Both the position numbers and the translations under genes were made by a program. Shown piece after piece: positions 4,045-6,488 of a stretch of 6,488 nucleotides of DNA. The stretch's first letter is position 1. Every line of letters begins with the position of its first letter. The stretch comes from CAYSBA01 sp964429075 [NCBI: uncultured bacterium] (lineage in GTDB: Bacteria; CAYSBA01): the NCBI GenBank assembly GCA_964429075.1, contig CAYSBA010000079.1:1-6488 (forward strand). Reading direction: 5' to 3'. Under the pieces are notes generated by a model. That model had not been told where the DNA came from. It saw nothing but the letters and a program-made list of their open reading frames with translations, and did not search any database.

Positions 4045-6195
4045 ATGGTGTGGAAGAAAGCTCTAACAATCTCTTTTTTTGGTGTCTTTTTGTTTATATT
4101 TATTTCTTGCTCAAGTAGTAGCAGCTCAAATGACACAAATGACAACTGTACTGATGGAAATTGCAATAATAATGGCAATATATGTGCCAAGGAAGGCGAA
4201 TCCTGTGAAAAACATACAGATTGTTGCAGCGGACTTGCCTGTGATATCTGGACTCACAAATGTGCAGATATCACCTGCAGCTCCAATTCTGATTGCAAAG
4301 ATCCTTTTTACTGTGACATGCAAACAGGACTCTGCAGTTCAGACTGCAGTTCCAACGCAGACTGTGGTGGCAACTACAAATGTATTAATGGTCAGTGCCA
4401 ATATCCACAACCTGCAAGCGATGTTGCTTCCTGCATCATCACTGACAGAAAAACTGTCTTACATACCGATGCATCCTTTAAATTCCATGCCATTGCACTT
4501 GACGCAGATGGTAATGTAATCGCCGGTCAGGATTTTGTATGGAGCAGTACAGATTCCAGTGTCCTCGATGTGGCAGATGATGGAACCGCAACGGGCGTAT
4601 CGGCCGGACAGGCAGACATAACTGCTTCTGTTTCTGGAAATGAGTCTGTCACCTGTTCAAAGACCGTAACGGTAATCGGATCTGCAGGTGGGGTCAGGGT
4701 TGTAGTTGTTGACGAAAACACAGATAACCCTGTCTCTGGTGCAAAGGTTATAGTTAATGGCAATGAAGTAACAACCGACAACGATGGAATTGCTGAAGTT
4801 AGTGGAGTCTCCGCACCCTTAGATGTCCATGTTTTTCATGACGATTATAATTATGTTAGCGTACTGGGAACAAACTCTACCGACCTACTCATTGCACTCA
4901 AAAAACGTCCTTCTGACCTCGCAGGCGGTGTAGGTGGTAAATTTGACCTCTCTAATCCACAGGCAACCTGCAAGAGTTGTACTGTAAAGCTTGGACTTGT
5001 TGGTACGAGCATATACGGCAACCTGATGGACCTAAATTTCAACGTACTGCTTGGAGAGATGGTCAATGTGTATATCGAGGCCTTTGACACAAATGTTACA
5101 CTGCCCAATGGCATCGCAATAGGTCTAAACACTTGGTACAAAGAGACTGCCTATGCTGAAAGTGAGAGTGATGTAACCGTCGTTTGGGGGACAGCTGGAG
5201 TAGAGGAATTGCAGACCATACTTGATATTGTATCACCTCTTTTAGAAAACTCTGATAACATCGGTGACAATGTGGGCGAGGTTGCCGGTAAACTCATTTC
5301 ACAGCTATTGCCAATATTCCAGAAATTCTGGCATTTTGTTAAGCCTGAGGTTCATATAGATTTTTATCCAAGGGTACCGGATACAGACGATATAAATGCA
5401 AATGGTGATACATCAGAGATGATACCTGATTACTCAAAATTCAAGCAGATGACCTTCAAGGTTGATCAACCTCTTACATTAAATTTAGATGTTACAGTGC
5501 CTGAATTGCCAAAATTTGGTGGCACATGGACTGATGGCGCCCTCACACTAATAGGCTCTGAGGTTCCCGGAAGGGGTCTTGTGGTACTCGGTCTTACTGC
5601 TGGTGTAGACTCAAAAGACAGCAATGATACACCTAACGGCAAGATCGACGATCCAATGTCTGTAGCCATGGCTGCAAACCATCATGGTATTGAAGAGAGT
5701 CAGTATCTTGCTGTATCGCTTGCCATATCCTTCTCATCATTTGGGGGCTCGGGAAATCTGTCAACAAGTGGCCTTGTGAAATTCCTCGATAGTATTAAAG
5801 ATCACGGTACAGTTGAGTTTACAGACAACTACCTTGGCCTTGCAGAGGGTTCAAGCTGGGACAGTGCCACAGATACGTTTACCTTTGCCACTGCTGACAA
5901 CACCGCCAAGATATACCGCCTTGTTCTCAACGACAACAATACAGGTAGGGATTGGATAATATATTCTAGTCTTGACAATACATCTGTGACTCTACCAGAC
6001 TTCTCTGAGGCTGCTCCGTTTAAAGACTCAGACGAACCGAGGATAGATCTTCTGGATGGAATCACCCTCGATGATCTTGTGGAATTCAATGGAAATGATA
6101 TGGATTATATGGTACCACTTATTACAAGATTCAGCACCCTTGCATGCAGCAGTCCATCTGATAAAAATCCGAGCCCACTGTGCGAGATTAAGTAA
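4045..6195 (+). CDS. Modular Cys-rich, Big_2-containing surface lipoprotein
   Basis: The 716-residue product is an exported lipoprotein of unknown function. Residues 1-21 are a signal peptide (KK, a long hydrophobic core, then IFIS before Cys22). The mature end starts with Cys plus six Ser and an Asn/Asp-rich linker to ~46, typical of outer-membrane lipoproteins. Residues 35-118 hold 16 cysteines: a six-Cys knot-like module (47-73) and two tandem modules (78-97, 101-118). Residues ~127-211 form a Big_2-like Ig domain (FVWSSTDSSVLDVADDGTAT then GVSAGQADITA), with C130 and C204 placed to bridge its ends. Residues ~214-287 resemble a carboxypeptidase-regulatory/PEGA-type beta domain (NPVSGAKVIVNG, TTDNDGIAEV). 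Residues ~290-716 match nothing I recognise; they contain a C309/C312 pair, a helical stretch near 386-432, two Asp/Asn-rich loops and a C701/C713 pair. Non-lipid cysteines total 22, an even number fitting full disulfide bonding. It is apparently monocistronic, with its own promoter and terminator. An adhesin or surface-binding role is a guess. Confidence 0.9.
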   Translation: MVWKKALTISFFGVFLFIFISCSSSSSSNDTNDNCTDGNCNNNGNICAKEGESCEKHTDCCSGLACDIWTHKCADITCSSNSDCKDPFYCDMQTGLCSSDCSSNADCGGNYKCINGQCQYPQPASDVASCIITDRKTVLHTDASFKFHAIALDADGNVIAGQDFVWSSTDSSVLDVADDGTATGVSAGQADITASVSGNESVTCSKTVTVIGSAGGVRVVVVDENTDNPVSGAKVIVNGNEVTTDNDGIAEVSGVSAPLDVHVFHDDYNYVSVLGTNSTDLLIALKKRPSDLAGGVGGKFDLSNPQATCKSCTVKLGLVGTSIYGNLMDLNFNVLLGEMVNVYIEAFDTNVTLPNGIAIGLNTWYKETAYAESESDVTVVWGTAGVEELQTILDIVSPLLENSDNIGDNVGEVAGKLISQLLPIFQKFWHFVKPEVHIDFYPRVPDTDDINANGDTSEMIPDYSKFKQMTFKVDQPLTLNLDVTVPELPKFGGTWTDGALTLIGSEVPGRGLVVLGLTAGVDSKDSNDTPNGKIDDPMSVAMAANHHGIEESQYLAVSLAISFSSFGGSGNLSTSGLVKFLDSIKDHGTVEFTDNYLGLAEGSSWDSATDTFTFATADNTAKIYRLVLNDNNTGRDWIIYSSLDNTSVTLPDFSEAAPFKDSDEPRIDLLDGITLDDLVEFNGNDMDYMVPLITRFSTLACSSPSDKNPSPLCEIK
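4183..4263 (+). other. Six-cysteine knot-like module in the lipoprotein (residues 47-73)
   Basis: Cysteines 47, 54, 60, 61, 66 and 73 give spacing C-x6-C-x5-CC-x4-C-x6-C, with the core DCCSGLAC. This C-C-CC-C-C framework is that of inhibitor-cystine-knot peptides and of dickkopf/colipase-like folds. The spacing is read directly from the sequence; the fold is inferred. It lies just after the low-complexity linker, so it would be displayed near the membrane anchor. Confidence 0.55.
4276..4398 (+). repeat. Two tandem four-cysteine modules in the lipoprotein (residues 78-118)
   Basis: Module 1 has C78, C84, C90, C97 and module 2 has C101, C107, C113, C118. They share the pattern C-S-S-N-x-D-C-x5-C-x(4-6)-C, with CSSNSDC and CSSNADC almost identical, so they look like an internal duplication. 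Similar 'C-x-x-x-x-D-C ... C ... C' repeats are common in Cys-rich secreted proteins of Myxococcota-like bacteria, from memory of the group. Confidence 0.6.
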
Positions 6196-6232
6196 CGACA
6201 ATTATTCATAAATTCATACAGGTTACAAAAGG

Positions 6233-6259
6233 GGCGGCTTTTTCAGGCCGCCTTTTTTT
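6233..6259 (+). terminator. Rho-independent terminator of the lipoprotein gene
   Basis: GGCGGCTT (6233-6240) pairs with AGGCCGCC (6245-6252), with one G-T wobble, around a TTTC tetraloop, and is followed by seven T (6253-6259). It begins 37 bp after the stop codon. An A-run just before the stem could pair with the T-tract, so it may also work leftward, but no gene end is seen on that side. Confidence 0.92.
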
Positions 6260-6488
6260 ATTTAACACTATCTTTGAGTGTAAAAACTTATCTATCAGAA
6301 AGTAGAATATATATCTTTATAACCTCGATAACGTTTCAAAATTTCTATACGATGAGTGACTAAAAACATATATACCACTGCTTTCCAACGTTTAAGAAGA
6401 AAAATTTTATAATCTATCCGATTTGAAATTAATTTAAGCCATATACTTACCTTCCCTGAAAGAAAACATAAGGAGGTTAGTAATAAAC
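6260..6488. other. AT-rich intergenic region with no gene seen
   Basis: The 229 bases after the terminator have no plausible reading frame on either strand and no RNA gene I can fold by eye. A perfect TATAAT occurs at 6408-6413, but nothing resembling TTGACA lies 16-18 bp upstream, so it is at best a weak promoter candidate for the gene to the right. AACGTTT occurs twice (near 6330 and 6388), probably by chance. Confidence 0.6.
6470..6477 (+). promoter_or_regulatory. Strong Shine-Dalgarno for a gene starting beyond the right edge
   Basis: AAGGAGGT is a near-complete match to the anti-Shine-Dalgarno. No ATG, GTG or TTG follows within the remaining 11 bases, so any start codon lies at or after 6489. 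That spacing is rather long but usable. Confidence 0.5.

Noticed and set aside
593-4398. Functional link between the tRNA-Cys gene and the Cys-rich lipoprotein
   Set aside because: They are more than 3 kb apart with an unrelated operon between them; a single tRNA-Cys gene is normal in bacteria, so proximity is best taken as chance.
4079-4519. 146-codon plus-strand frame inside the start of the 716-residue gene
   Set aside because: It overlaps the well-supported lipoprotein frame, which has a strong ribosome-binding site, signal peptide and Cys modules; the alternative shows no domain.

Overview
The window looks like chromosomal DNA of a diderm bacterium, most likely from a deltaproteobacterial-type lineage in the broad sense (Desulfobacterota, Myxococcota, SAR324 or relatives). 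The reasons are a DUF4416-yicC gene pair, an exported HEAT-repeat lipoprotein, and a lipoprotein with a Ser/Asn/Asp linker and Cys-rich modules, all features I associate with those groups. Base composition is moderately AT-rich. The taxonomic call is inference from gene content; no marker gene here settles it.

Layout. Positions 3-479 (+) are the 3' end of a gene entering from the left; its product has short beta-propeller-like repeats. A tRNA-Cys(GCA) gene with encoded CCA follows at 593-667 (+), behind a perfect TTGACA -35 box. Three bases further on begins the 3' end of a tightly packed four-gene minus-strand operon. In transcription order it is a HEAT-repeat lipoprotein (3905-2367), cutA (2398-2054), a DUF4416 protein (2043-1522) and a yicC-family endoribonuclease (1525-671). 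Two of the three junctions overlap (32 and 4 bp) and the third has a 10-bp gap, so co-transcription is likely.

The 139-bp gap at 3906-4044 is a divergent promoter region. It carries sigma70-like boxes on both strands, three direct TGTATC copies, and a near-palindrome across the rightward -10 box. To its right lies a 716-residue modular lipoprotein gene (4045-6195, +). It has a lipobox, a six-cysteine knot-like module, two further tandem Cys modules, a Big_2-like Ig domain, a carboxypeptidase-regulatory-like domain and a ~425-residue C-terminal region I do not recognise. A strong intrinsic terminator follows at 6233-6259. The last 229 bases hold no gene, but end in a strong Shine-Dalgarno sequence whose start codon must lie beyond the window.

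How the genes may work together: YicC acts on RNA, CutA is a small trimeric cytosolic protein linked to divalent-metal tolerance, and DUF4416 has no assigned function, so no single pathway is evident. The two exported lipoproteins share one divergent control region and may be co-regulated. I see no mobile element, CRISPR array or defence system. The most novel material is the modular Cys-rich lipoprotein and its orphan C-terminal region.
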